DNA from: an uncultured Clostridia bacterium
GTDB lineage: Bacteria > Bacillota > Clostridia > TANB77 > CAG-508
Direction of reading: 5' to 3'
Length of the DNA stretch: 64,000 nt
Assembly: GCA_934167495.1 (NCBI GenBank)
Contig: CAKPKP010000007.1
Coordinates: 1-64,000, forward strand
Part shown: positions 8,992 through 16,388 of the stretch, one piece after another
Layout: the number at the start of each line of letters is the position of its first letter
Numbering within the stretch: the first letter of the stretch is position 1
Made by a program: the position numbers and the translations under genes
Notes under the pieces: generated by a model
Databases searched by the model: none
What the model was told of the DNA's origin: nothing
Seen by the model: only the letters and a program-made list of their open reading frames with translations

Positions 8992-9192
8992 ATGGAATTA
9001 CAAAAAGTACAAAGGACAACACTAACAATGAAAGAAGCAGCAGAGTATCTTGGAATATCTTATTGGTTAATAAATCAATTAGTAAGAAGAAAAGAAATAC
9101 CATGCTCTAAAGTTGGTGGAAAATTCTTGTTTAGAGTGCAAGTGTTAGATGAATACTTAAGCTCTAAAGAACAGGAATCAGTTAACTACTAA
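8992..9192 (+). CDS. xis: Excisionase-family HTH DNA-binding protein
   Basis: This 66-residue protein is a single MerR-like/HTH_17 excisionase fold: LTMKEAAEYLGIS, then the recognition region and RRKEIPCSKVGGKFLF. Such proteins bend DNA at attachment sites and bias the integrase toward excision. An in-frame reading could extend to a TTG at 8941, but AAAGGAGG sits 7 nt before the ATG at 8992, which decides the start. It begins the rightward replication operon; the replisome organizer starts 28 nt after its stop. Confidence 0.8.
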   Translation: MELQKVQRTTLTMKEAAEYLGISYWLINQLVRRKEIPCSKVGGKFLFRVQVLDEYLSSKEQESVNY

Positions 9193-9219
9193 TTAAATAG
9201 AAAGCGAGGAAAGGAGGAT

Positions 9220-9744
9220 ATGTATGATATTCAATGGTTCAAACTAGAAAAGAATATTTTCTGCAATAGAAAAATCCAATTGCTTTTAGGACTGAATGAT
9301 GGAGATACATATTTTAGAATATGGATACAATTATTATCATTAGCAGTAGAATGTGGAGATGGTGGAAGATTAATAATTGGAAATAATCCTATTTCTATTA
9401 AAGAATTTTCGAAAATTATGGGAAAATCTTCGAAAAAAATGAGCAAAATATTGGAAAAATTTCTAGAATTGGAAATGCTTAAAAAGGATGGAGAAGTATT
9501 TGTCATAAAAAATTGGAACAAGTACCAAAGCCTTGATAGACAAGAAGATTACTTAATTAAAAATCGTGAAAGACAAAGACGTTTTAGTGAAAAAATAAAA
9601 AAAGAACAAGAAAAAACTAACGTTAGTCTAACGTTAGATAACGCAACAGAAGAGAAAAGAGAAGAAAAGATAACAAAAGAAATAAGAAAAGAAGAAAATA
9701 TAAGAGAGGAGGAAAACAATGGATTCAGAGAATACAAATTGTGA
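9220..9744 (+). CDS. Phage replisome organizer-like replication initiator
   Basis: The 174-residue protein matches the N-terminal domain of phage replisome organizers (start YDIQWFKLEKNIF; winged-helix segment around LNDGDTYFRIWIQLLSLA; ISIKEFSKIMGKS). In Firmicutes phages and satellites it binds an origin, usually within its own gene, and recruits the helicase loader. The C-terminal third is highly charged and less ordered. The segment coding for NVSLTLDN holds two tandem CTAACGTTAG palindromes. The stop overlaps the start of the DnaC-like gene by 26 nt, showing translational coupling. Start choice: GGAGG lies about 8 nt before the ATG. Confidence 0.8.
   Translation: MYDIQWFKLEKNIFCNRKIQLLLGLNDGDTYFRIWIQLLSLAVECGDGGRLIIGNNPISIKEFSKIMGKSSKKMSKILEKFLELEMLKKDGEVFVIKNWNKYQSLDRQEDYLIKNRERQRRFSEKIKKEQEKTNVSLTLDNATEEKREEKITKEIRKEENIREEENNGFREYKL
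9617..9637. other. Tandem CTAACGTTAG palindromes, candidate replication origin
   Basis: Two identical 10-bp palindromes, one base apart, lie inside the replisome organizer gene, followed by ATAACG. Origins embedded as iterons in initiator genes are known in related phages. The assignment is by analogy. Confidence 0.45.
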
Positions 9745-10534
9745 TGAAGTTGTACACAATAGACTCAAAAGATGTGAATTTTGTGGTAAAGAATTACGAC
9801 CAATAGGATTTGATTATCTATATGTAAATATTTCTGAAGATAGTATTGAATATGAAAGATGTGATTGTAGTAAATCTAAAGAGTATTGGAAAGAAATGGA
9901 CAAAAAAGAATATGAACAGCAAAAAAGAAGTAGAATTAGAAATATTATAAATACAATCTATAAACAAAACTATATAGGAAGAAAATTGCAAGAAATGAAC
10001 CTAGAAAACTTTTATTTTGACTCTAGTAATAAGTATGTATTAGATGTTGTAAATGATTATATCAATAAGAATAAAGACACAATGAAATCCGATAGTCTGA
10101 TAATAATGGGCAAGTCAGATGTAGGTAAAACACATTTAGCAGTAGCTATTGCAAACAAACTAATAGAGAATGATAAAATAGTTTTAATGGAGAGATTAAC
10201 TAATTTATTAGATAGAATAAGGGAAACTTATGAAAATAATACTAAATCAGAAAATGAATTAATAGAGATTTATTCAAATGCTGATATGCTTATAATTGAT
10301 GATTTAGGAACAGAGAAAATAAGTAACTGGGCATTAGAAAAATTATACACAATAATTCAGAATAGATATGAAAATGGATTACCAATTATTATTACAACAA
10401 GGTTTAACAAGCAGGGATTAATTGAAAGATTTAGTTATAGTAAAGATCCTGATTTAGTGGATGCAATAATATCAAAATTGTATCAAATGTGCTTTGGAAT
10501 AAAACTAAAAAATATGAAAAAAGAGTTAGTATAA
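9719..10534 (+). CDS. DnaC/IstB-like helicase-loader ATPase
   Basis: The 271-residue AAA+ protein has a small N-terminal Cys motif (CEFCGKEL, then CDC), a linker helix and an ATPase core with Walker A MGKSDVGKTH, Walker B LIIDDLG, and a sensor-like IITTRF. These features match DnaC/DnaI-type loaders that place the replicative helicase at an origin. GGAGG lies 8 nt before the ATG at 9719, inside the 3' end of the upstream gene, and the two are probably translated together. With the upstream initiator it forms a minimal replication module, as in phage satellites. Confidence 0.85.
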   Translation: MDSENTNCDEVVHNRLKRCEFCGKELRPIGFDYLYVNISEDSIEYERCDCSKSKEYWKEMDKKEYEQQKRSRIRNIINTIYKQNYIGRKLQEMNLENFYFDSSNKYVLDVVNDYINKNKDTMKSDSLIIMGKSDVGKTHLAVAIANKLIENDKIVLMERLTNLLDRIRETYENNTKSENELIEIYSNADMLIIDDLGTEKISNWALEKLYTIIQNRYENGLPIIITTRFNKQGLIERFSYSKDPDLVDAIISKLYQMCFGIKLKNMKKELV

Positions 10535-10625
10535 AGTTGGCAAACTTAAAAATACTAACCCCATCAAGTTAAATATATTTTAATATAAAAAATAAAAAAA
10601 GTAAATAGAAAGAGAGGAATAATTT

Positions 10626-10943
10626 ATGATAAAAGGAATAGAAATAAAAAATATACCAGTAGAAAAAATAAAAATAGGAGATGAAGAATTTAAACCAAAA
10701 GATAGTGATTTTTATGAAAATTGGTCGCTAAGAATAAAAAAGGATGGAATTAAAAAGCCATTTCTTGTTACTAAAGTAGGAGAATATTATATGCTATATA
10801 ATTGTTTAAATACATTTACTAATGCAAAAATCATAGGACTTAAAGAGGTGCCATGTAAAATTATAACCAACAAAATGATGAACAATAGAATAAAACAATT
10901 AAATTTTTCTAGAAGAGATCATAAACTAAAAGAAATAGAATAA
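10626..10943 (+). CDS. Small ParB-N-like protein
   Basis: The 105-residue protein resembles only the N-terminal ParB/sulfiredoxin-like nuclease fold: IPVEKIKIGD, LRIKKDGIKKPFLVTKVGEYYMLYN, then AKIIGLKEVPCKII. The usual G-x-R-R of ParB is replaced (NCLNTFTNAK), so CTP or DNA handling may be changed or lost. There is no ParB HTH and no ParA neighbour, so a partition role is unlikely; a small regulator or nuclease-fold protein is possible. An AGAGAGGAAT ribosome site precedes it, and a strong terminator ends the replication operon just after it. Confidence 0.6.
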   Translation: MIKGIEIKNIPVEKIKIGDEEFKPKDSDFYENWSLRIKKDGIKKPFLVTKVGEYYMLYNCLNTFTNAKIIGLKEVPCKIITNKMMNNRIKQLNFSRRDHKLKEIE

Positions 10944-10950
10944 TGAAATT

Positions 10951-10988
10951 AAAAGTGCTTGGATTAGAAATAATCCAAGTACTTTTTT
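10951..10988 (+). terminator. Strong Rho-independent terminator ending the replication operon
   Basis: A 16-bp stem (AAAAGTGCTTGGATTA and its near-perfect complement) with a GAAA tetraloop runs into a T run. Confidence 0.9.
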
Positions 10989-11059
10989 CTGTCTTATTGG
11001 AACATTAAAATAAACAATTAATGTACCTAAATTGGTGCATAAAAAATTTAATAAAGTCA

Positions 11060-11144
11060 ATTTCTTGTCCTAGCAAGCAATGAATTTGGAAGACCGAAAA
11101 AATGATTTCTTGTCCCAGCAAGCACTGAAATTGGGAGACCGAAA
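11060..11144 (+). repeat. Two 40-nt direct repeats, 45-nt period
   Basis: Copies at 11060-11099 and 11105-11144 share TTTCTTGTCC, AGCAAGCA, and GAGACCGAAA or AAGACCGAAA with a few mismatches. They lie in a 356-nt non-coding stretch (10944-11299) with no convincing gene. The second copy also belongs to the longer inverted-repeat unit found at 20367-20453. Confidence 0.7.
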
Positions 11145-11195
11145 TTTTTGCTTGCCTCAAATTCTGTTCAATGGGATGAAATCCCAATCCCTTGT
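11105..11195 (+). repeat. Inverted-repeat unit, left copy, bordering restriction cargo
   Basis: This unit aligns with the reverse complement of 20367-20453: TCTTGTCC, AGCAAGCACTGAA, AAATTCT, CAATGGGA, TCCCAATCCC in the same order. It contains a small hairpin, GGGAT-GAA-ATCCC. The partner copy has GGGAC-AA-GTCCC, a compensating change that keeps the stem. Confidence 0.7.
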
Positions 11196-11212
11196 TTTAT
11201 GTTAAAAAGTTT

Positions 11213-11263
11213 ATACGAAATTTGTCGTATATTGTTGAGCAAATTACTATTTTATGATATAAA
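11213..11263 (+). promoter_or_regulatory. Promoter with upstream palindrome for the AlwI-like endonuclease gene
   Basis: TTGAGC (11235-11240) and TATAAA (11258-11263) are 17 bp apart, and a TG extends the -10. An 18-bp inverted repeat, ATACGA-AATTTG-TCGTAT (11213-11230), sits just before the -35 and is a candidate operator. Its CGACAAATTTCG core resembles sequence at the promoter of the 1206-residue protein. Confidence 0.6.
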
Positions 11264-11299
11264 TATTGTAAGTATATAAATTAGGGGGAGATAGTTTAA

Positions 11300-13417
11300 A
11301 TGATAGTTAAATATAATCAGGTATTTAATTTAATGGATACAAATGGAAGAAGAAATGATGTTATAAATGCTATTCAAGGATATATTTCTATATTAGAAGA
11401 GGTAACAGTTAAGAAAAAAAGAACATGGGGGAATTTGCCTAATAGTCTTGCTCAATTTGAATTTTATCAAAAAGCTATAGAACAATCTCCCGATGTATTT
11501 AGACAACATGGACCATATGATAATTTAATGAGAGAAATAGAACAATATCCAGAACTAAAAAAAGCAATTGAAAATGATGAAATTGAAAATGTTTATTTTA
11601 ATTCAGAAGAATATGCTGAATTATTCAAAAGATTTGATAGTGGAATTGAAGATAGAGCGAGACATTATACAAGTAATTTGGTTAAATTAGGTTTCTCAGA
11701 TTCTAATCGTAATATATCTGAAACTGGAGAATTATTATTAAATATAGATAAATTAAAAAAAGATCAGATAGAAAAAATATTACCAATAGATAATATAAAC
11801 ATAATATATTTAAGACAATTATTAAAATTGAGAATATTTGATACAAATGGACAAGTTTATTATTCACCTTTTAATTTAGCTTTATATATGTTAACAAAAA
11901 ATGATAGAATATCAGAAGATGTTTTTCTTGAAATTATACAGGGATTAAATCCATATATTGAAATAAAAGACTTAGATACATATATAAATAATTATGAAGT
12001 TGGAGATGTAGTTAATAATATTGAAATAGAAATTCCGACAATATTAAGAAATGGTGATTTATTAGATAGAAATGAATTTATTAAATGGTTTAAAAATCAA
12101 AAGAGCCAAAATCAAATTGAAGTGTATTGGCAATATTATAATTTAATATATGTATTTAATCAAAAAAGAGATAATGAATCATTTGAAACTTTATTAAATT
12201 ATTTTGGATCTGAGAAAGAAATATTAAAAAAAGCATTTTGTAAAGGTAAAAATATTTTTTCAAATAGAAGAGTAGCTATAAATAATCCAAATGATTTTAT
12301 AGAAAAAAATAGAGAAATATTTGATGGAAATATTAATGAAAATTTATATGTTGAATTTATTAAATCAAAACAACTTGATGCAATTCATGAATATTCAGAT
12401 ACAACTAAGAGAATTCTTAAGGCTACAGGAATAATAAGTTTTGACAATGGATATGTTGAATTAGCATATAAAGAATTGCTTAAACATATTTTTAAAGATG
12501 AATATATAAAAGATAAAATATTCGGAGATATTGAAGATGAATTAAGTCAGTATTTTGAAGTATATGATGAATATGAAATTGGAATTGAGAGTTATTATTG
12601 TAAATCTTTTTCTATTTGTGAAATCTTTGAAATATATGGCAAAGAAATAGATGATATAATTAATGAAATAAGAAGTGAATTTGAAGAAAAGGCTATTGAT
12701 GAAATTCCTAAGATAATAGAAGAAAAGAGAAGAAATGAATTCAAAAACTATATACAGACAAATTATCCAAAAGAAAAAATAAAAGAAATTTTAGCGTTAT
12801 TCAAAGATAGAGCAAATGATAGTATTATAAAAGCTTTGGTTAGTACCGATGCAACGGTACCGACAATATATGAATACATTGTTGGTATAGCTTGGTATTA
12901 TTTTTCAGGAGAAAGGATTAATCTATTAAAAAGTTTTAACCTAACATTATCAGCAAATTTTGAACCATTAATTCATGCTGGTGGAGGTCAAGGAGATATA
13001 GTAATTTATGAAGAAGATAAAGTTATTATGCTTGAAGCAACTTTAATGAATGAAAATAGTCAGAAAAGAGGAGAATGGGAACCTGTATTACGTCATTCTA
13101 TTAACCTAAAAATTGAAGAAGAATTAAATGGACAAAACAGAAAAGTAACTTCATTCTTTATTGCAGAAAATTTTGATTATAATACTATAAATATTTGGAA
13201 GGCAATTGCTTCAGTACCACTAGAGTCATCTATTTATAGAGATAGATTTACAGATAATGTTGTTATAATGCCAATAAATAATGATGAATTAGCTAGTCTA
13301 ATGGATAAATCAAATGAATATGATGATATTGTTGATAAAGTAAGAGGTTTGTTTGAAATAGATAATCCAGATTTTGATATGGAATGGAGAAATAAATTTA
13401 TAAGTCAAATATTATAA
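11300..13417 (+). CDS. AlwI-family type IIS restriction endonuclease
   Basis: This 705-residue protein resembles AlwI-type endonucleases. An N-terminal DNA-binding portion has winged-helix wording (RARHYTSNLVKLGFS, ISETGELLL; then YLRQLLKLRIFD, YSPFNLALYML). A C-terminal PD-(D/E)XK-like core has GDIVIYEEDK with D566, LEATL with E579, then RGEWEPVLRHS. The E-x-T form and following E..RH match the AlwI family rather than classical ExK. Such enzymes cut outside an asymmetric site. It is followed by a terminator and, 100 nt on, by the matching double methyltransferase. Its target cannot be read from sequence; AlwI itself cuts near GGATC. GGGGGAG precedes the ATG. Confidence 0.75.
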   Translation: MIVKYNQVFNLMDTNGRRNDVINAIQGYISILEEVTVKKKRTWGNLPNSLAQFEFYQKAIEQSPDVFRQHGPYDNLMREIEQYPELKKAIENDEIENVYFNSEEYAELFKRFDSGIEDRARHYTSNLVKLGFSDSNRNISETGELLLNIDKLKKDQIEKILPIDNINIIYLRQLLKLRIFDTNGQVYYSPFNLALYMLTKNDRISEDVFLEIIQGLNPYIEIKDLDTYINNYEVGDVVNNIEIEIPTILRNGDLLDRNEFIKWFKNQKSQNQIEVYWQYYNLIYVFNQKRDNESFETLLNYFGSEKEILKKAFCKGKNIFSNRRVAINNPNDFIEKNREIFDGNINENLYVEFIKSKQLDAIHEYSDTTKRILKATGIISFDNGYVELAYKELLKHIFKDEYIKDKIFGDIEDELSQYFEVYDEYEIGIESYYCKSFSICEIFEIYGKEIDDIINEIRSEFEEKAIDEIPKIIEEKRRNEFKNYIQTNYPKEKIKEILALFKDRANDSIIKALVSTDATVPTIYEYIVGIAWYYFSGERINLLKSFNLTLSANFEPLIHAGGGQGDIVIYEEDKVIMLEATLMNENSQKRGEWEPVLRHSINLKIEEELNGQNRKVTSFFIAENFDYNTINIWKAIASVPLESSIYRDRFTDNVVIMPINNDELASLMDKSNEYDDIVDKVRGLFEIDNPDFDMEWRNKFISQIL

Positions 13418-13437
13418 AAAATAATTTAAAATATTAT

Positions 13438-13466
13438 AAAAAAGGAGTTGAAAAACTCTTTTTTTA
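13438..13466 (+). terminator. Terminator between endonuclease and methyltransferase genes
   Basis: GAGTT-GAAA-AACTC is extended by A/T pairs and followed by a long T run. It allows the methyltransferase to be expressed separately from the nuclease. Confidence 0.75.
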
Positions 13467-13516
13467 TTGTTATAATTTCAGTGTGCATTAGATGCCTTGA
13501 AAGGAAATAATATAAA

Positions 13517-15478
13517 ATGAAAAAACTAGAGATAAATAATAGAAGATTTTTAGGAAGTAAGTATAAATTATTAAATTTTATTGAAGAAACAGTTAATAGT
13601 AATTGTAAAGATATTAATTCAGTGGTTGATGTATTTGCAGGAACAGGTGTTGTAGGAAGCATGTTCTTAAAAGATGGTAAAGAAGTATATTTTAATGATT
13701 ATTTGAAATCTAATTGTTATAGCTACAAAGCATTTTATGAACCAATGAAAATTGATATAAAGAAAATCGAAAAAATAATAAATGATTATAATGTCGTTGA
13801 AATAGAAGAAGAAAATTATTTTTCAGATAATTTTAGTGATACATATTTTAGTAGTAAAGATTGCAAAAAAATTGGATTTATCAGGGATGATATTGAAAAT
13901 AAATTTATAGAAAAAGATATTAATGAGAGAGAAAAAAGCGTATTGATTGCTAGTCTTATATATTCAATGGATAGAGTTGCAAACACAGTTGGACATTATG
14001 ATGCATATAGAAAAATAAAAAATATTGAAGATAAATTTTTTATGTATATGCTTGATGTTAGTGAAAATGGAGAGAAAAAATCTCATATAAGTAACTTAGA
14101 TGCAAATGATTTTATAAAAAATGTAAAAGCAGATTTAGTATATATAGATCCACCTTATAATTCAAGACAATATTGTGATGCTTATCATTTACTAGAAAAT
14201 GTTGCTGAATGGAATAAACCTAAAGTTTATGGTGTAGCTAAAAAGATGGATAGGACTAATTTAAAAAGTAAATATTGTACTAACAAAGCTGTTGAAGCTT
14301 TTGATGAATTAGTAAAAAACTGCAATAGCAAATATATTTTAGTTTCTTATAATAATACAGGAGATAAATCTAATAGTCGTAGTAATGCTAAAATATCTGA
14401 TTTGCAAATCAAACAAATATTAGAAAAAAAGGGAAAAGTGAAAGTGTTTGAGCAAGACTATAATAACTTTACAACAGGAAAAAGTGTATCGTTAGACCAT
14501 AAAGAAAGATTGTTTTTATGCGAAACAGAAGAAATTTGCAATGAAAGTAAGATAGAGCTAAAGGATAATAATATATTTGCAAAATCTCCATTAAATTATA
14601 CAGGTGGCAAATACAGATTATTACCACAATTTGAAAATTTATTTCCAAAAGATATAGATACTTTTGTTGATTTTTTCTGTGGTGGAGGAAATGTTGCAAT
14701 TAATAGTAATGCCAAAAAAATAATTGCAATAGATAAGGAAACAAATTTAATTAAAATATTAGAACTTTTTAAGAATTATGACTACATGGACATTGTTAAT
14801 AAATTAGATTCGATTATTGAAAAATATAATTTAAGTAATACATATAAAAATGGGTATGAGTTTTATGGTCAAGATAGTTCTTCAGGTTTAGGAAATTATA
14901 ATAAAAAATATTACTTAAATTTGAGAAATGATTATAATCATATGAAAGATTCGGAAGAAAAAGATTTTATATTTCTTACATTAGTAATATTTGCTTTTAA
15001 TCATCAAATTAGATTTAATAGTAAAGGTGAATTTAATATGCCAGTTGGAAAAAGAGATTTTAATAGTTCAATTAGAAAGAACTTATTAGAATTTTGCAGA
15101 AAATTGGTTGTTAAAAATATTTCTTTTGTAAATTCTGATTATAAAAATTTTGAAATAAACTCTTTAACGGAAAAAGATTTTTGTTATTTTGATCCACCAT
15201 ATTATCTTGGTGATGCAAGTTATAATGAAAATGATGGATGGAATGAAAATAAAGAAAAAGAACTTTTAGAGTATCTAAATAAAGTAAATAAGCATGGAGT
15301 AAAATTTGCACTTTCAAATGTTACAGAACACAAAGGATTAAAAAATGAAATTTTAATAGATTGGGCGATAGAGAATCAATACAATATACACAATCTAAAT
15401 TATAATTATAGTAATTCAAATTATCATATAAAAGATAAAAATCAAATTACAAAAGAAGTATTGATAACTAACTATTAA
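13517..15478 (+). CDS. Two-domain (M.FokI-like) D12-class DNA adenine-N6 methyltransferase
   Basis: The 653-residue protein is two adenine methyltransferases in tandem. Domain 1 has FLGSKYKLLNFI, the SAM site DVFAGTGVVG (about 40) and DPPYNSRQY (D211). Domain 2 has LNYTGGKYRLL, DFFCGGGNVA (about 385) and DPPYYLGD (D559). Each half methylates one strand of an asymmetric site. M.FokI, of similar length, has the same fused form, which fits a type IIS system with the AlwI-like endonuclease upstream. The gene runs into the GIY-YIG gene with a 22-nt gap and probably shares its transcript. Both catalytic motifs look intact. Confidence 0.88.
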   Translation: MKKLEINNRRFLGSKYKLLNFIEETVNSNCKDINSVVDVFAGTGVVGSMFLKDGKEVYFNDYLKSNCYSYKAFYEPMKIDIKKIEKIINDYNVVEIEEENYFSDNFSDTYFSSKDCKKIGFIRDDIENKFIEKDINEREKSVLIASLIYSMDRVANTVGHYDAYRKIKNIEDKFFMYMLDVSENGEKKSHISNLDANDFIKNVKADLVYIDPPYNSRQYCDAYHLLENVAEWNKPKVYGVAKKMDRTNLKSKYCTNKAVEAFDELVKNCNSKYILVSYNNTGDKSNSRSNAKISDLQIKQILEKKGKVKVFEQDYNNFTTGKSVSLDHKERLFLCETEEICNESKIELKDNNIFAKSPLNYTGGKYRLLPQFENLFPKDIDTFVDFFCGGGNVAINSNAKKIIAIDKETNLIKILELFKNYDYMDIVNKLDSIIEKYNLSNTYKNGYEFYGQDSSSGLGNYNKKYYLNLRNDYNHMKDSEEKDFIFLTLVIFAFNHQIRFNSKGEFNMPVGKRDFNSSIRKNLLEFCRKLVVKNISFVNSDYKNFEINSLTEKDFCYFDPPYYLGDASYNENDGWNENKEKELLEYLNKVNKHGVKFALSNVTEHKGLKNEILIDWAIENQYNIHNLNYNYSNSNYHIKDKNQITKEVLITNY

Positions 15479-15500
15479 AAAGGTAAGAGGAGGAAATAAA

Positions 15501-16253
15501 ATGGAAAGTAATATAGGAGTAATTTATATTTTGACTAATCCATCTTTCCCTAAATATGTTAAGATAGGTTATTCAGATAATGTAAATAAAAGATTAGAAG
15601 AATTAAATAGAAGTGAATGTATTCCTTTTGCATTTAGACTATATGCATATTATAAAGTACAAAATAGGCTCTCTGATAAAAAAGTTCATGAATTAATTGA
15701 TGGTTTAAATCCAGAATTAAGGAGTGTAGAAAATATTAATGGAAAAGAAAGAAAAAGAGAATTTTATGCCATGCCAAAAGAACAGGCATATAGTATATTG
15801 AAATCAATAGCTACTATTAATAATTTAGAAGAAAATCTTATATTAGTCGAACCTACTAAAGAGGAATTGGAAGATGAAGAGAAAGCAGCAGATATTGAAA
15901 ATACACCATTAAATTTCGAACAATTTTATATAAATAAAAACGAAAAACTTATAAAACTTCATGAAGAACTATTTAATAGATTTAAAAAAATACATAGTGA
16001 AATATATGAAGAAGTAACACCAAATTATATAGCTATAAGAAATGAAAAAGGGAAAAATATATGTGAAGTTCATATATATAAATCTAAAATTTTGATAATA
16101 ACAAGAGAACCAAAAAATAAAGAACTATTAATTGGAGAAAAAGTCCCAGACAAGTATCTATGGTCATTAAATTATAGAGTATATTTTGACAAAGAAAATG
16201 ATATTGACAAAGTTGTTGAAATTTTAAAAGATGTATATGATCAAATAAAATAA
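15501..16253 (+). CDS. GIY-YIG (T5orf172/MUG113-like) nuclease with DUF5655-like C-terminus
   Basis: In 250 residues the N-terminal 90 form a GIY-YIG-type domain: GVIYILTNP, YVKIGYSDNVNKRLEELN, a central YAYYKV and EFYAM. The last 80 residues (NYIAIRNEKGKNICEVHIYKS, then a DKVVEILKDVYDQI helix) resemble DUF5655. A charged linker joins them. GIY-YIG enzymes cut DNA one strand at a time; DUF5655 has no fixed function but often accompanies nucleases. AGAGGAGG precedes the ATG, and the gene is cotranscribed with the methyltransferase, so it may assist the restriction system or be an independent defence nuclease. A strong terminator follows. Confidence 0.75.
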   Translation: MESNIGVIYILTNPSFPKYVKIGYSDNVNKRLEELNRSECIPFAFRLYAYYKVQNRLSDKKVHELIDGLNPELRSVENINGKERKREFYAMPKEQAYSILKSIATINNLEENLILVEPTKEELEDEEKAADIENTPLNFEQFYINKNEKLIKLHEELFNRFKKIHSEIYEEVTPNYIAIRNEKGKNICEVHIYKSKILIITREPKNKELLIGEKVPDKYLWSLNYRVYFDKENDIDKVVEILKDVYDQIK

Positions 16254-16263
16254 TTCAAAAGAT

Positions 16264-16311
16264 AAGCAAAATAACGATGTAATTAATCTTACAGAATTAT
16301 TTTGCTTTTTT
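16264..16311 (+). terminator. Terminator after the restriction operon
   Basis: AAGCAAAATAA pairs perfectly with TTATTTTGCTT (11 bp) around a 22-nt loop, followed by a T run. Confidence 0.75.
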
Positions 16312-16321
16312 GATAGCAAAA

Positions 16322-16357
16322 GACAAATTTCGACAAAAAAATAATGAAATATATAAT
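16322..16357 (+). promoter_or_regulatory. Promoter of the 1206-residue protein gene
   Basis: TCGACA (16330-16335) and TATAAT (16352-16357) are 16 bp apart. The -35 is embedded in GACAAATTTCGAC, whose reverse complement contains TGTCGAA, a Spo0A-box-like heptamer. The same core appears near the endonuclease promoter. Confidence 0.55.
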
Positions 16358-16388
16358 AGAATACATATATTAGTAGGGAGGATTTTTT

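Noticed and set aside
10626..10943. Plasmid-type partition system
   Set aside because: Only an N-terminal ParB-like fold with the key G-x-R-R lost, no HTH domain and no ParA.
11060..11144. CRISPR array
   Set aside because: Only two imperfect repeats with a 5-nt gap, no spacers of uniform length and no cas genes.
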